Shown: positions 9,664 to 18,236, numbered from the stretch's first letter. The stretch: 56,825 nt of DNA from Tissierellales bacterium (GCA_016938195.1 JAFGVC010000058.1:1-56825), one strand, 5' to 3'. Notes: a model not told the origin generated them from the sequence alone. Translations and numbers: made by a program.

Positions 9664-9692
9664 ATTATACATAATTTTTATATTCTTTTCAA
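9664..9692 (-). promoter_or_regulatory. sigma-A promoter of atoE
   Basis: The minus strand has TTGAAA (9687-9692), a 17-base spacer and a perfect TATAAT (9664-9669). The predicted start point falls inside the operator palindrome. Confidence 0.8.
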
Positions 9693-9744
9693 GAGGAATT
9701 TAATGTTCTTCATGCTGGATTTCTCCTATTTTAGAAATGATGTG

Positions 9745-9778
9745 CAAAAAAAGAACCTCTAGTAAAGAGGTCCTTTTT
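9745..9778 (-). terminator. intrinsic terminator of butyrate kinase
   Basis: On the minus strand ACCTCT and AGAGGT pair around five bases, extended beyond one mismatch, and run into TTCTTTTTTT. It lies directly after the butyrate kinase stop codon. Confidence 0.75.
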
Positions 9779-9780
9779 CA

Positions 9781-10839
9781 TTAAATCTCCCTATATTTCT
9801 CCTCGCCTCTTAGCACTCTAAGCGTACCGTAAGTCAAGGCTTCCATTTCATTTTCTCCCGGCATGACGATAACGTTCCCGATAAAGCCGACTCTTTCTTT
9901 AATCATCGAAGTCAGCATCTCTGAGTAAGCCAATCCGCCCGTCAGGATGATGGCTTCCATTTGTCCCTTCAATACGGTTGCAAGCTCTCCGATGCCTTTT
10001 GAGATTTGGTAAGCCATTGCTTCATAAAGGAGCTTAGCTTGTTCATTTCCTTCTGCAATCATTTTTTCTACTTCTCTCGCATCTACTGTGTTCAAATAGG
10101 CTTTGAGGCCGCCGTTACCGGATAATTTTTTTGAGATTTCCTTTTTATTGTACTTTCCTGAAAAACATAGATTGTTCATCTCTCTTGCAGGTACTCGTCC
10201 GGCACGTTCAGGCGAAAATGGACCTTCATCATCTGATATTAAGTCAATCATAGCCCCTTTTTCATGGACAGAGAGTGTGATGCCACCGCCGAGATGCGCT
10301 ACAAGGAAGTCACAGTCCTCATATTTTTTGTCCATATCTTTCGCTGCTTTGATGGCACAAGCACGCATATTGAGCGCATGCAAAAGACTTGGCCTTTCTA
10401 TTTCGGGAATTCCTGTTACTTTTGCAATGGGTTTCATTTCATCCACTGCCACAGAATCATAAATATATGCGTCCACGTCAATGCTTTTTGCTATTTCATA
10501 GGCGATAATGCCGCCTAGGTTTGAAGCATGTTCAACTCTTGGTCTGTTTTTCAATAAATCAACCATCGCTTCATTAACTTTATAGGCTCCTGATTTGACA
10601 GGGGGTAGCAAGCCGCCTCGCCCTACTACAGCTGACAATTCTTCGACTTTGTAGTTTTTTTTCTCTAAAAAGTCGAGCACCTTATTTTTTCTGAATTCAA
10701 ATTGATCCGGTACGCTTTTGTATTCACCTAATTCCGTATCGGTATGACGTAAGGTTTCAACAAAAACTTCTTTTTCATCTTCGTATAATGATATTTTTGT
10801 TGAAGTTGAGCCTGGGTTAATCGCTAAAATTTTATACAT
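9781..10839 (-). CDS. buk: butyrate kinase
   Basis: A 352-residue acetokinase-family enzyme that converts butyryl phosphate and ADP into butyrate and ATP, the last energy-conserving step of butyrate fermentation; branched-chain acyl phosphates may also be used. The N-terminal phosphate motif (LAINPGSTSTKISLY), HLGGGITLSVHEKG and the SDDEGPFSPERAGRVP stretch are characteristic. ATG at 10839 is chosen over the in-frame ATG 12 bases upstream because the upstream ATG is part of ATGGAGG, whose GGAGG serves as the ribosome-binding site. Its usual partner ptb is not adjacent but lies about 14 kb away at 24874. The gene has its own promoter and terminator. Confidence 0.94.
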   Translation of the reverse strand: MYKILAINPGSTSTKISLYEDEKEVFVETLRHTDTELGEYKSVPDQFEFRKNKVLDFLEKKNYKVEELSAVVGRGGLLPPVKSGAYKVNEAMVDLLKNRPRVEHASNLGGIIAYEIAKSIDVDAYIYDSVAVDEMKPIAKVTGIPEIERPSLLHALNMRACAIKAAKDMDKKYEDCDFLVAHLGGGITLSVHEKGAMIDLISDDEGPFSPERAGRVPAREMNNLCFSGKYNKKEISKKLSGNGGLKAYLNTVDAREVEKMIAEGNEQAKLLYEAMAYQISKGIGELATVLKGQMEAIILTGGLAYSEMLTSMIKERVGFIGNVIVMPGENEMEALTYGTLRVLRGEEKYREI

Positions 10840-10881
10840 TTTAACCTCCATATAATTGGGATTGAGTGGATATAATGTTTA

Positions 10882-10910
10882 ATTATAGCAAATATAAGTT
10901 GACATATCAA
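10882..10910 (-). promoter_or_regulatory. sigma-A promoter of buk
   Basis: TTGATA (10905-10910), a 17-base spacer and TATAAT (10882-10887) on the minus strand. GTTGA-N4-TCAAC overlaps the -35 region, and GACATGT just upstream also occurs in the ptb promoter. Confidence 0.75.
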
Positions 10911-10941
10911 CATGTCTTTTGCTGTTTTATATCTTTTTTTG

Positions 10942-11181
10942 CTATTTTTTAAATAAGTACCATTTATGGCTATCTAATTCATACTTGAGCTCGTACATGT
11001 CACTTCCTCTGTTGATGCAGACAAATACAATCCTTATGTTTCCGGCTAACTTTTCCTGATAATATCGAATCACCTGATCCACCTTAACAGGTCTATCCTC
11101 ATATTTAAATTTATAAGGTGTTATTTTACCTTGACAGTCAAAGATTGCAATCATATCAACAGGATGATTTAATAGTTTCAA
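10942..11181 (-). CDS. small hypothetical protein
   Basis: A 79-residue protein that I do not recognise. It begins KLLNHPVDMIAIFDCQGKI and is mixed alpha/beta in appearance, with no signal peptide or membrane segment. The TTG start at 11181 is preferred because GGAGGGA lies five bases upstream; a longer in-frame version from 11229 has no ribosome-binding site. The regular hydrophobic pattern and the good ribosome-binding site support a real gene. It lies between buk and the ferritin-like gene on the same strand. Confidence 0.6.
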   Translation of the reverse strand: MKLLNHPVDMIAIFDCQGKITPYKFKYEDRPVKVDQVIRYYQEKLAGNIRIVFVCINRGSDMYELKYELDSHKWYLFKK

Positions 11182-11274
11182 ATAAATCCCTCCAAAAAAA
11201 CATATGTTGATGTAATAAAAGTATAACATCGAACATATGTTTTGTGAAGTTATTTTTTTATCCCTTTGAAAAAA

Positions 11275-11763
11275 TTAAAACGGCGCAAATCCTTGTTCGT
11301 CCCACCAAGATTCCATGCTAATCTTATAGGCCTTTGAAAATTGTTCGAGATGGACTTGTTCCCAATTAATTAACATTTCATAAAGCTTCCGTGCCGCTTC
11401 ATGATGGCTTTTTTCTCTGGCTTCTTTATAAAATTCTACGGACGCTTTTTCTAAGTTGACTGCCGTACCATAGATAGATACCGCAATGGATTTTTCTGCA
11501 AAATGATGCTTTTCCCAGTCATAGATTCCCGGGGATGGTGGGTTTTCAAGAAAAGCTAAAGAAAAAGCGTCATCTTCTTCCTGCATTTTATTGAATAATG
11601 TTTTCAAATATCCAATATGTGTTAATTCTTCTTCCGAAAGATGTCCCAAAGCTAATTTTGTCTCTTCTGAATCAGCCTGCTTCTCGGCCATTTTGTAGAA
11701 CTCATATCCTTCAATCTCATTGACAATAGCTTGTTTGATGACCATCAACTCATCAGTTTTCAT
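11275..11763 (-). CDS. ferritin-like (rubrerythrin-family) diiron protein
   Basis: A 162-residue helical protein with a ferritin-like four-helix bundle. E16 and E19 (NEIEGYEFY), EELTH around residue 49, and later ExxxxY and EQVHLEQF fit the pattern of diiron ligands of the rubrerythrin family. There is no C-terminal rubredoxin domain, so it is a stand-alone diiron module, possibly for peroxide reduction or iron handling. ATG with AGGAGGG upstream. A promoter with a 24-base palindrome over the -10 suggests control by a repressor. Confidence 0.78.
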   Translation of the reverse strand: MKTDELMVIKQAIVNEIEGYEFYKMAEKQADSEETKLALGHLSEEELTHIGYLKTLFNKMQEEDDAFSLAFLENPPSPGIYDWEKHHFAEKSIAVSIYGTAVNLEKASVEFYKEAREKSHHEAARKLYEMLINWEQVHLEQFSKAYKISMESWWDEQGFAPF

Positions 11764-11780
11764 CGTTCCCTCCTGTTAAA

Positions 11781-11804
11781 ATAGTATTCTTAAGTAAATA
11801 CTAT
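11781..11804. promoter_or_regulatory. palindrome over the ferritin-like gene's promoter
   Basis: ATAGTATT and AATACTAT are 8-base arms around CTTAAGTA. The right arm coincides with the -10 element. This is where an operator for a redox or metal repressor would be expected; no such regulator is encoded nearby, so the protein is unknown. Confidence 0.55.
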
Positions 11805-11826
11805 CACCGCTTCTCGGCTCTGTCAA
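11798..11826 (-). promoter_or_regulatory. sigma-A promoter of the ferritin-like gene
   Basis: A perfect TTGACA (11821-11826), a 17-base spacer and TAGTAT (11798-11803) on the minus strand. Confidence 0.75.
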
Positions 11827-11882
11827 ATAATAAGAACTGCAAAAAAACATGTGCCTTCCTTATCGTTTTGTCCGTAAAAAGA

Positions 11883-11911
11883 TTGATTGTTTTTAATCTT
11901 AAGTATATAAT
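11883..11911 (+). promoter_or_regulatory. sigma-A promoter of the FadR-like regulator
   Basis: TTGATT (11883-11888), a 17-base spacer and TATAAT (11906-11911) on the plus strand, divergent from the ferritin-like gene's promoter. Confidence 0.75.
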
Positions 11912-11995
11912 CTAAGAAATATAAACAGCATTTTGATTAGGTAATCGCGTTGCAACCTACCGTTGGTTCAACTAATGAGAGAAAGAGGTGTTTCC

Positions 11996-12664
11996 ATGTA
12001 CAAATATAAAGATAGCAAAGAAATTAAGCTAGCCATAGAGAAAATCGAGCAATTGATTTTGACTGAAAAATTAAAACCGAATGAAGCGTTGAAACCTATT
12101 GACGCGTTATCTTCAGAGCTTCATGTTAGCCAATATGCCCTAGAGAAGGCTTTTAAAATCATGGAGGTATCCGGTCTGTTGAAAATCAAGGACCAGCAGG
12201 TTTCCATTACAGGAAAGTTTTTTCCCAATCTTCTTAACCCCGTGTCAATGGCCTTCATAATGGATGGCGGGACACCCGGACAGGTTTTTGAGGCTAGAAA
12301 ATTCACCGAATGTTTTTCTGCTTCTGTAGCTGCTGAAAGAAGAACTGAAGAACAGGTAGACATTTTAAAGACTGTTATTGATCGAATGGCATCTCCAAAA
12401 GATCAGCACGCTGACAAGGATTTCCATTTTGTGATTTCAAAAATGACCGGAAACAAGCTTTTGTATTATCAAACTTTAAGTATGGTTAATCTCACTGATG
12501 TTTTTATTGATAATGCAATGCAGTCGTTTATAAAAGAATATACCTTTGATGTTGTTTTTAAGATTCATCATGATATATTCGACGCTATAAAAAAACGAGA
12601 TGCTCATGAGGCGTATCATACGATGCAAAAGCATTTTGATTTGCTGGAAAAATTTTATGAATAA
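11996..12664 (+). CDS. GntR-family regulator with FCD effector domain (FadR-like)
   Basis: A 222-residue regulator, one of few plus-strand genes. The N-terminal winged helix (about residues 10-75) resembles GntR, with ALSSELHVSQYALEKAFKIMEVSGLL as the helix-turn-helix core. The C-terminal FCD domain (about 95-220) is all-helical, with DKDFHF and the closing HHDIFDAIKKRDAHEAYHTMQKHF typical of the fold. FCD domains usually bind small organic acids through a metal. ATG at 11996 is chosen for the AGAGGTG site upstream; an earlier in-frame ATG lacks one. Target unknown; aor-moaD, which it faces across a shared terminator, is one possibility. Confidence 0.82.
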   Translation: MYKYKDSKEIKLAIEKIEQLILTEKLKPNEALKPIDALSSELHVSQYALEKAFKIMEVSGLLKIKDQQVSITGKFFPNLLNPVSMAFIMDGGTPGQVFEARKFTECFSASVAAERRTEEQVDILKTVIDRMASPKDQHADKDFHFVISKMTGNKLLYYQTLSMVNLTDVFIDNAMQSFIKEYTFDVVFKIHHDIFDAIKKRDAHEAYHTMQKHFDLLEKFYE

Positions 12665-12667
12665 TTA

Positions 12668-12704
12668 AAAAGAGGCTAGTGACGAATCACTAGCTTCTTT
12701 TTTA
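12668..12704. terminator. bidirectional terminator between the FadR-like gene and moaD-like gene
   Basis: AAGAGGCTAGTGA and TCACTAGCTTCTT form a long stem around four bases, flanked by an A-run and a T-run, so it works in both directions. It serves both convergent genes. Confidence 0.85.
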
Positions 12705-12926
12705 TCCCCCTCCAACAGGAGGGAAAAGAGATACAATATCTCCATGACTCAATTTTTTTATTTGATTGACCTTGATGCCGTTGACAAGAAGAATCGCGAC
12801 TTCCTTCTCTTCTATTCCTGCTTGTTTCAAGACATCTCCCACTGTTGCCTCATCAATAAAAATCATTGTCTCTTTATTTATGTTGTTTTTTCTGAAAGTG
12901 GCAAAATATCTAACTTCAATTTCCAT
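12702..12926 (-). CDS. MoaD/ThiS-family sulfur carrier protein
   Basis: A 74-residue ubiquitin-fold protein ending in PPVGGG; the C-terminal Gly-Gly is adenylated and thiocarboxylated to deliver sulfur to the pterin cofactor. It follows the tungsten-type aldehyde oxidoreductase gene by 5 bases, the standard arrangement for a dedicated MoaD-like carrier serving the dithiolene cofactor of that enzyme. MoaD usually ends in two glycines; here there are three. Expression is presumably from the sigma-54 promoter before aor. Confidence 0.87.
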   Translation of the reverse strand: MEIEVRYFATFRKNNINKETMIFIDEATVGDVLKQAGIEEKEVAILLVNGIKVNQIKKLSHGDIVSLFPPVGGG

Positions 12927-12931
12927 CGTTC

Positions 12932-14722
12932 CTATAATCCCAGCTCTTTCAGTTTTTCTTCCGTTGGCATGCCTTCAGCACTCCATCCTCTAACCTCATA
13001 ATATTTTGGCAGCATTTCATCTAATTTATGTACCCAACCTTTTGAAGGTCCTTCGGCTATAGGTTCATGCAGCAATCTTTCCGGCAAAGTGTCTTGGTCC
13101 GGCAAAATACCGGCTTTCAAGTTAAACATCTTTTCAATATTCCATATTCTTTCGCCTACTTGAAGTATGCTCTCAGCTGTATGATGTGTACCGCTTATAG
13201 CGTTGTACATATCAGCATAATCCGGTGCTCCCAGTGCAAATGAAGTAAAGAGGCAAACACCGAGTGAGTCTATAACAGCTGTCAAATCTTGGAATATTTT
13301 AGTCCATGTTTCTTTACCTTCAGTTGCAAATCGGTCTAGTTGCTCCGGCATTCCTAATACTTCCGGAGAAATCAAATATCCTCTAACATGGCATCCGCCT
13401 CTGTTCGTTGTTGCATATTGAAGACCTTGCCCTTGAACTCCTCTAGGATCATATGCGGGCAATTCAAGTTTTTTAACGGTCATTGAGAATTCCGGTACAC
13501 CATAGCTTTCAGCCAATCGATAAGACCCTTCTGCCATTTTATTTCCCAAGCCTTGTCGATATCCCATTCTTTTAGTCCATTCGATAATGTCTGTACCATT
13601 TCCAAATTCAAGCTTAAGCCCATCAAGCTCATCTTCTTTAATATAACCTTTTTCTTTTAATTCTATCGCAGCCGCAATGGTTGAACCAGCAGAAATAGTA
13701 TCAAGACCCATTTCGTTACACCAGTGATTGGCTTTAATGATTGCATCTAGATCATTGATTCCACAGTCTGATCCAAAAGCCCATAATGTTTCGTATTCAG
13801 GTCCTCCACCTTCTTGGTCACCGATTCTGACATATCTGCCGCAAGCGATAGGACATCTGTAGCATGCGGTATTTTTAATCAGGTAATTCTCAGCAAGCTT
13901 TTCTCCGCCTATATCATCCGCTGCTGCAAATTGAGATAGTTGGAAATTATTTGTCGGAAGACTGCCTAGCTCATTTAAGATGTTAACTAGCACGGCTGTC
14001 CCGTAAGTTGGCAATCCTTGTCCTGTTACACCATTTGCTTTAATTTTTGCTAGCTGTACCTTATTCATTTCATTGATGATGTCTTTGTCAAATACCGGTG
14101 GTTTTCCGCTTCCCTTAACCACAATAGCCTTTAAATTTTTAGATCCCATTACAGCCCCAACACCTGATCTTCCGGCAGCGCGGTCTTCATCATTCATGAT
14201 GGCAGCAATAAGAGAAAGATTTTCGCCGGCAGGTCCTATAGTCATCACTTTACAACCTTTAGCGTGTCTTTCTTGCATTTTCTTGGTTACGTTAGAAACC
14301 GTCGTTCCCCAAAGATCATCTGCAGGCAGCAATTCTACCTTATCATCTTCTATGCTCAAATAAACAGGGCTATCTGCCTTATCTTCAAAAATAATGACGT
14401 CAAATCCTGCAAATTTTAGCTCAGCGCCCCATTTTCCACCGGAGTTTGATGAAGCAATCGTTCCTGACAATGGTGATTTTGTGACGACCATGTACCGACC
14501 TCCGGTAGCAACCGGATTTCCGGTCATCGGTCCTGTAACGATCAATAATTTGTTTTCCGGACTAAGCGGATCAACCTGAGGGTCCACTTCATCCATCATC
14601 ATTTTTGTTCCTAAACCCCTGCCACCGATAAATTTTTCAGCATCTTCCATATTTAAAGCTTCTGTTGCAATTTGTCTCGTTTTTAAATTAATTCTCAAAA
14701 CCTTTCCATTATAACCAAACAT
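12932..14722 (-). CDS. aor: tungsten-containing aldehyde:ferredoxin oxidoreductase
   Basis: A 596-residue enzyme that oxidises aldehydes to acids with ferredoxin as acceptor, or reduces acids in the reverse direction. It should bind a tungsten bis-pterin and one [4Fe-4S] cluster; the cluster ligands are visible as C287, C290, C294 (CYRCPIAC) and C490 (GVCLF). GGRGLGTK and RGGCHVRG are further family motifs. ATG at 14722 follows AGGAGGG; an in-frame ATG 51 bases upstream is rejected because it overlaps the promoter. A sigma-54 promoter lies 35 bases upstream and an AcoR-type activator gene directly behind it, so expression is probably induced by an aldehyde or related signal. Confidence 0.93.
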   Translation of the reverse strand: MFGYNGKVLRINLKTRQIATEALNMEDAEKFIGGRGLGTKMMMDEVDPQVDPLSPENKLLIVTGPMTGNPVATGGRYMVVTKSPLSGTIASSNSGGKWGAELKFAGFDVIIFEDKADSPVYLSIEDDKVELLPADDLWGTTVSNVTKKMQERHAKGCKVMTIGPAGENLSLIAAIMNDEDRAAGRSGVGAVMGSKNLKAIVVKGSGKPPVFDKDIINEMNKVQLAKIKANGVTGQGLPTYGTAVLVNILNELGSLPTNNFQLSQFAAADDIGGEKLAENYLIKNTACYRCPIACGRYVRIGDQEGGGPEYETLWAFGSDCGINDLDAIIKANHWCNEMGLDTISAGSTIAAAIELKEKGYIKEDELDGLKLEFGNGTDIIEWTKRMGYRQGLGNKMAEGSYRLAESYGVPEFSMTVKKLELPAYDPRGVQGQGLQYATTNRGGCHVRGYLISPEVLGMPEQLDRFATEGKETWTKIFQDLTAVIDSLGVCLFTSFALGAPDYADMYNAISGTHHTAESILQVGERIWNIEKMFNLKAGILPDQDTLPERLLHEPIAEGPSKGWVHKLDEMLPKYYEVRGWSAEGMPTEEKLKELGL

Positions 14723-14756
14723 AAAAAACCCTCCTAATCTTTGATAATAGAAGGGT

Positions 14757-14772
14757 TGCAATAAACATGCCA
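14757..14772 (-). promoter_or_regulatory. sigma-54 promoter of aor-moaD
   Basis: TGGCATGTTTATTGCA on the minus strand has GG and GC exactly 10 bases apart. The start point would fall near 14745, just before the aor ribosome-binding site. No housekeeping promoter is evident nearby. Confidence 0.85.
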
Positions 14773-14900
14773 TATTTGAATTATTGTTTAAAATCTTTGT
14801 AAGTAAGCCATATCAATGCTTTCAAGATTTCAATGATTGTTAATACATTCACATGATAATTTTTGTTTCTTTTTGTAGCACTTTAAAAATTATGATTGTG

Positions 14901-16805
14901 TCATTTTGTTGCAATGTTGCTTTTTGAATCACTTATATTGTACTTCAGCATTTTACGATAAATGCTATTACGACTGATACCTAGTGATTTAGCGACTTGA
15001 GAAATGTTGTAATTATATTTTTGCAACGATTTTTCAATGTGAATCTTCTCTAATTCTTCTAAGGTTAAGTCATTCAAATAATAGGCCTGCTTATCATTCA
15101 TGCTTATTTTTTTGCTTTTAAAATCAGATGGCACTGATTCGGTATTGATAATAAGCTCAACTAAATTCTCAAGCTCACGTATATTTCCGGGCCAATCGTA
15201 TTCATATAAATAATCTAAATATTGTTTGGGTAAAGTGACTTTTTTCTTGTTAAGCTTTTTTGATTTTTTTTCCATGAAATAATCAATAAATAGAGGAATA
15301 TCATTTTTTCTTTCCCTTAAAGGAGGTAATCTTAATGGTAAGACATTTAATCTATAATATAAATCTTTTCTAAAGTTTCCTTTCTCGACTTCTTCCTTTA
15401 GCATTTTATTGGTAGCCGCAATAATTCTGACATCAATGGGTATTTCTTCAGAGCCCCCTACTCTTCTGACTGTGCTTTCTTCCATCACTCTGAGCAACCT
15501 CGTCTGGAGATCAAACGGCATTTCGCCAATTTCATCCAGAAAAATTGTGCCCCCATCAGCTATCTCGAATTTTCCGGGATGCCCTCCTTGTTTTGCTCCG
15601 GTAAAAGCTCCCTCAACATATCCGAATAGCTCTGATTCTATAAGGTTCTTAGGAATTGCGCCGCAATTCAATGCGACGAAGGGTTCTTTTCTTCTATTGC
15701 TATAATTTTGAATGGATTGCGCAAAAATTTCTTTGCCCGTACCACTTTCTCCCATAAGAAGAATCGTCGACTTTGAATCGGCCACTTTTTTTGCAAATTC
15801 AACAATTTTTAAAAATTCCTCATCCTGACCAATCACTTTGTCAAACGTATAGACGGCTCTTGATCCCATTACTTTATTGGCAAGTTTTCGCATTTTTTTG
15901 ACGTCCTTAATGACAAAGACGATCTCAATAGGATTGCCTTTTGGGTCTAATATTGGATAGGCACTCAGATTGACTTCAATCTTGTTCATTGGTACATTGA
16001 CATATACGTCCTCTTGAAAAATACTTTCTTTATTTTTGATTTGTTCAATAATTCTATCCCAGCAAACAATAATATGCTGTGCTTTGGATTTTTTCATGGT
16101 TTCTTCATCATATCCGAACATTGAATAGGTATATTTGTTCACTAGCTTTATGTTGCCTTCAAAATCTGCAGTGAATATGGATGAAGGCAGCGAATTAATC
16201 ATGGTTTCAATATATATTTTGTTTTTAGCTATTTCTTCGGTATAGGATTTGATTTGCAGCATGCTTTCTATTGCCTGTGCAGCTGAGGCAACCATTCCTA
16301 ATGTGTGCGAATTAACCAAGTGCTTGTCTCCTGTCAGGTCCAGACATCCTGTAATGTTTCCCTCATGGTCTTTGATAGGTGCTCCGGAACAGGTCCAGCC
16401 ATGAAATACTTCTGCAAAATGTTCCGTGCCTGAAACTTGTAAGGCCTTCCTTTCATGCAAAGCGGTTCCCATGCCATTGGTTCCTATACACGCTTCACTC
16501 ATGTAGGCGCCGGGTATTAATCCGGTTTCGTATGCCTTCTCAAGCATGGTCGTATTCCCAATCACATTTAAAATGCAACCTTCCTCGTCATTCAATATGA
16601 CAATGAAATTAGAGCTTTTGACAAAATCATAAAGCTGTTTAATGAATGGCTCTGCAATGCAGATTAATTCCTGTTTTTTATGGATTAATTCGCGTAATTC
16701 ATTTTCATCAAGTATTCGCTTGCTTTTTACTTGTTTTCTATCAACACCATAAGCCTCGCTTCTAGCATTTGATTGCAAAATGAACTCTCTTCCTGTTTCA
16801 CTCAT
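14901..16805 (-). CDS. sigma-54-dependent activator, AcoR type (GAF-PAS-AAA-HTH)
   Basis: A 634-residue enhancer-binding protein. The N-terminal part (about residues 40-185) is the GAF-like region of AcoR-type activators (EACIGTNGMGTAL, HFAEVFHGWTCSGAPI). A PAS domain follows (about 195-300), then AAA+ with Walker A GESGTGKE (352-359) and the GAFTGA loop (399-404), and a Fis-type helix-turn-helix near the end. AcoR-type proteins often respond to acetoin, aldehydes or alcohols. It lies just upstream of the sigma-54-controlled aor operon, its most likely target. It starts 12 bases after citG and may share the marR-citG transcript. ATG with GGAGGTG. Confidence 0.92.
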   Translation of the reverse strand: MSETGREFILQSNARSEAYGVDRKQVKSKRILDENELRELIHKKQELICIAEPFIKQLYDFVKSSNFIVILNDEEGCILNVIGNTTMLEKAYETGLIPGAYMSEACIGTNGMGTALHERKALQVSGTEHFAEVFHGWTCSGAPIKDHEGNITGCLDLTGDKHLVNSHTLGMVASAAQAIESMLQIKSYTEEIAKNKIYIETMINSLPSSIFTADFEGNIKLVNKYTYSMFGYDEETMKKSKAQHIIVCWDRIIEQIKNKESIFQEDVYVNVPMNKIEVNLSAYPILDPKGNPIEIVFVIKDVKKMRKLANKVMGSRAVYTFDKVIGQDEEFLKIVEFAKKVADSKSTILLMGESGTGKEIFAQSIQNYSNRRKEPFVALNCGAIPKNLIESELFGYVEGAFTGAKQGGHPGKFEIADGGTIFLDEIGEMPFDLQTRLLRVMEESTVRRVGGSEEIPIDVRIIAATNKMLKEEVEKGNFRKDLYYRLNVLPLRLPPLRERKNDIPLFIDYFMEKKSKKLNKKKVTLPKQYLDYLYEYDWPGNIRELENLVELIINTESVPSDFKSKKISMNDKQAYYLNDLTLEELEKIHIEKSLQKYNYNISQVAKSLGISRNSIYRKMLKYNISDSKSNIATK

Positions 16806-16817
16806 GGTTCACACCTC

Positions 16818-17687
16818 CTATTCAGATTGTATGTCATGGATTAGAAAATACAACATCAACGTGGCTGCAAGTAAATCAGCCGATCCCCCTGGACTTAGTC
16901 TTTTCCGAATAAAAGCTTTGTCCATGCTTATGATTTCCTTTTTGCCCTCAGGTGTCAGCATGCCACCCATGCTCAAAGCCTTCCTAGCTCTTTCTTTAGC
17001 GTATTCTAAGCCTTCAATGCCACCTCTTGCAATTAAATTCGTATCTTGTGAATGAATGATGATTTCCAGCAGAACATTGACACCTGCCTCGTTTAATGCA
17101 TTTCCTTCTTGGAGTAGCTTTTTTAAATAAGGATACGCGTGGTTCGTGATAGTCGGAAACCCATTTTTAGCTTCTCCTCTAATTCCTGTGACGCCATGCA
17201 ATCGATATATTTTTTGCCCGCTTGTCAATTCATCAATGGATTTATCCGAAAAATCAAGTTCAAAAATTCTTTCACACAATTTTCCCGCATTTTTACAAAT
17301 CGATTGCTCGGAAAAATCTCTTTGTTTATTATATGGAAAGGCTGCCGCTGCTGACAAAAGTCCTAAAGAGAAAATGGCTCCTTTATGTGTATTCACTCCA
17401 TTGGTTGCCTCAAGCATATCTTTATCGGCTTTTTTCCCGCGCTCTCTCAATCTTGGGAATATGTCTTCTTCGGATTTTTGATGATTTTCTAAGCCTATGA
17501 AAGCACAGTCATAAAAATATTGCTGTAGAGCCATTGCACTTTTAATAAAAGTATACAAATTCATATCCCGGTGCGATCCGTTGTTAAGTTGGTCAACAAG
17601 ACCTGGCTTAGGAGTAATCGATACTTCATGCACTAAGGCCTTTAATGCTGATCTTTTTATTCTTTCACACAATTCACATGATGCCAT
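16818..17687 (-). CDS. citG: triphosphoribosyl-dephospho-CoA synthase
   Basis: A 289-residue CitG-family enzyme that joins ATP and dephospho-CoA into the precursor of the prosthetic group of citrate lyase (or of malonate decarboxylase, via MdcB). Motifs seen are TPKPGLVD, NTHKGAIFSLG, GVTGIRGEAKNGFP and SPGGSADLLA. Length is normal. It lies 31 bases after marR and 12 before the AcoR-type activator. CitX, which transfers the group, is encoded divergently at 18298. No citrate lyase genes are present in the window, so the target complex must be elsewhere. Confidence 0.92.
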   Translation of the reverse strand: MASCELCERIKRSALKALVHEVSITPKPGLVDQLNNGSHRDMNLYTFIKSAMALQQYFYDCAFIGLENHQKSEEDIFPRLRERGKKADKDMLEATNGVNTHKGAIFSLGLLSAAAAFPYNKQRDFSEQSICKNAGKLCERIFELDFSDKSIDELTSGQKIYRLHGVTGIRGEAKNGFPTITNHAYPYLKKLLQEGNALNEAGVNVLLEIIIHSQDTNLIARGGIEGLEYAKERARKALSMGGMLTPEGKKEIISMDKAFIRKRLSPGGSADLLAATLMLYFLIHDIQSE

Positions 17688-17718
17688 ATGTCTCCTTCTC
17701 TATCTTGATAGGTTATTT

Positions 17719-18168
17719 TTATGTATTGTTTTTTAAATTATTCCATTCTTTATCAATATTGATTCTTATTCTTTCAATAAATCGATCTACAACTTTAAGC
17801 TCATCTTCTGTAAAGCCTTCAAGACCAATCAGAGACGTGTTTTGAATTCTATCAACGATGTAAGGATAAATAGCAATCAGTTTTTCATTCGGATAAATAT
17901 TCCATGAGCGTTTATCAACACTTGATTTCACCCGCGTCACGTATTCTTTTTCTTCCAATTTTTTTAAAGCCTTCGCTGTTGTTGTCTTATCCATCCTCAG
18001 CAGATAAGAAAGCTCTTCCTGACTGACGCCGGGGTTTTCCATAATTCTTGTCAAAAATGCGTGCTGCCCTCTTGTGAGTTCATATTTTTTGAATTCTTCT
18101 TGCCTTATAAAAGAAATGCATCTCGAAATGGTTACTATCTCTCTAATAATCTTCCTCTTAATTTTCAT
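17719..18168 (-). CDS. MarR-family transcriptional regulator
   Basis: A 149-residue winged-helix regulator. VSQEELSYLLRMDKTTTAKALKKLEEKEYVTR is the recognition region (residues about 49-80), followed by the D-K-R wing (SSVDKRSWNIY). It heads a likely marR-citG-activator operon and is divergent from citX. An 18-base palindrome at 18243-18260 sits between the two promoters and probably binds this protein, controlling both directions. Start ATG behind GGAG. The ligand is unknown. Confidence 0.9.
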   Translation of the reverse strand: MKIKRKIIREIVTISRCISFIRQEEFKKYELTRGQHAFLTRIMENPGVSQEELSYLLRMDKTTTAKALKKLEEKEYVTRVKSSVDKRSWNIYPNEKLIAIYPYIVDRIQNTSLIGLEGFTEDELKVVDRFIERIRINIDKEWNNLKNNT

Positions 18169-18207
18169 GTCATTCTCCGTCGTATATTTAACCCGTTTTG
18201 CCCTTTG

Positions 18208-18236
18208 TTGACTTATTAATTACTTCATAGTATAAT
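18208..18236 (+). promoter_or_regulatory. sigma-A promoter of citX
   Basis: TTGACT (18208-18213), a 17-base spacer and a perfect TATAAT (18231-18236) on the plus strand. The start point would be inside the palindrome at 18243-18260. Confidence 0.85.

Noticed and set aside
14723-14773. Upstream start of the aldehyde oxidoreductase
   Set aside because: It would place the sigma-54 promoter inside the coding region and has no ribosome-binding site.
14773-14900. Enhancer palindrome for the AcoR-type activator
   Set aside because: Only short direct repeats such as TCAATG were seen; no convincing palindrome could be defined by eye.
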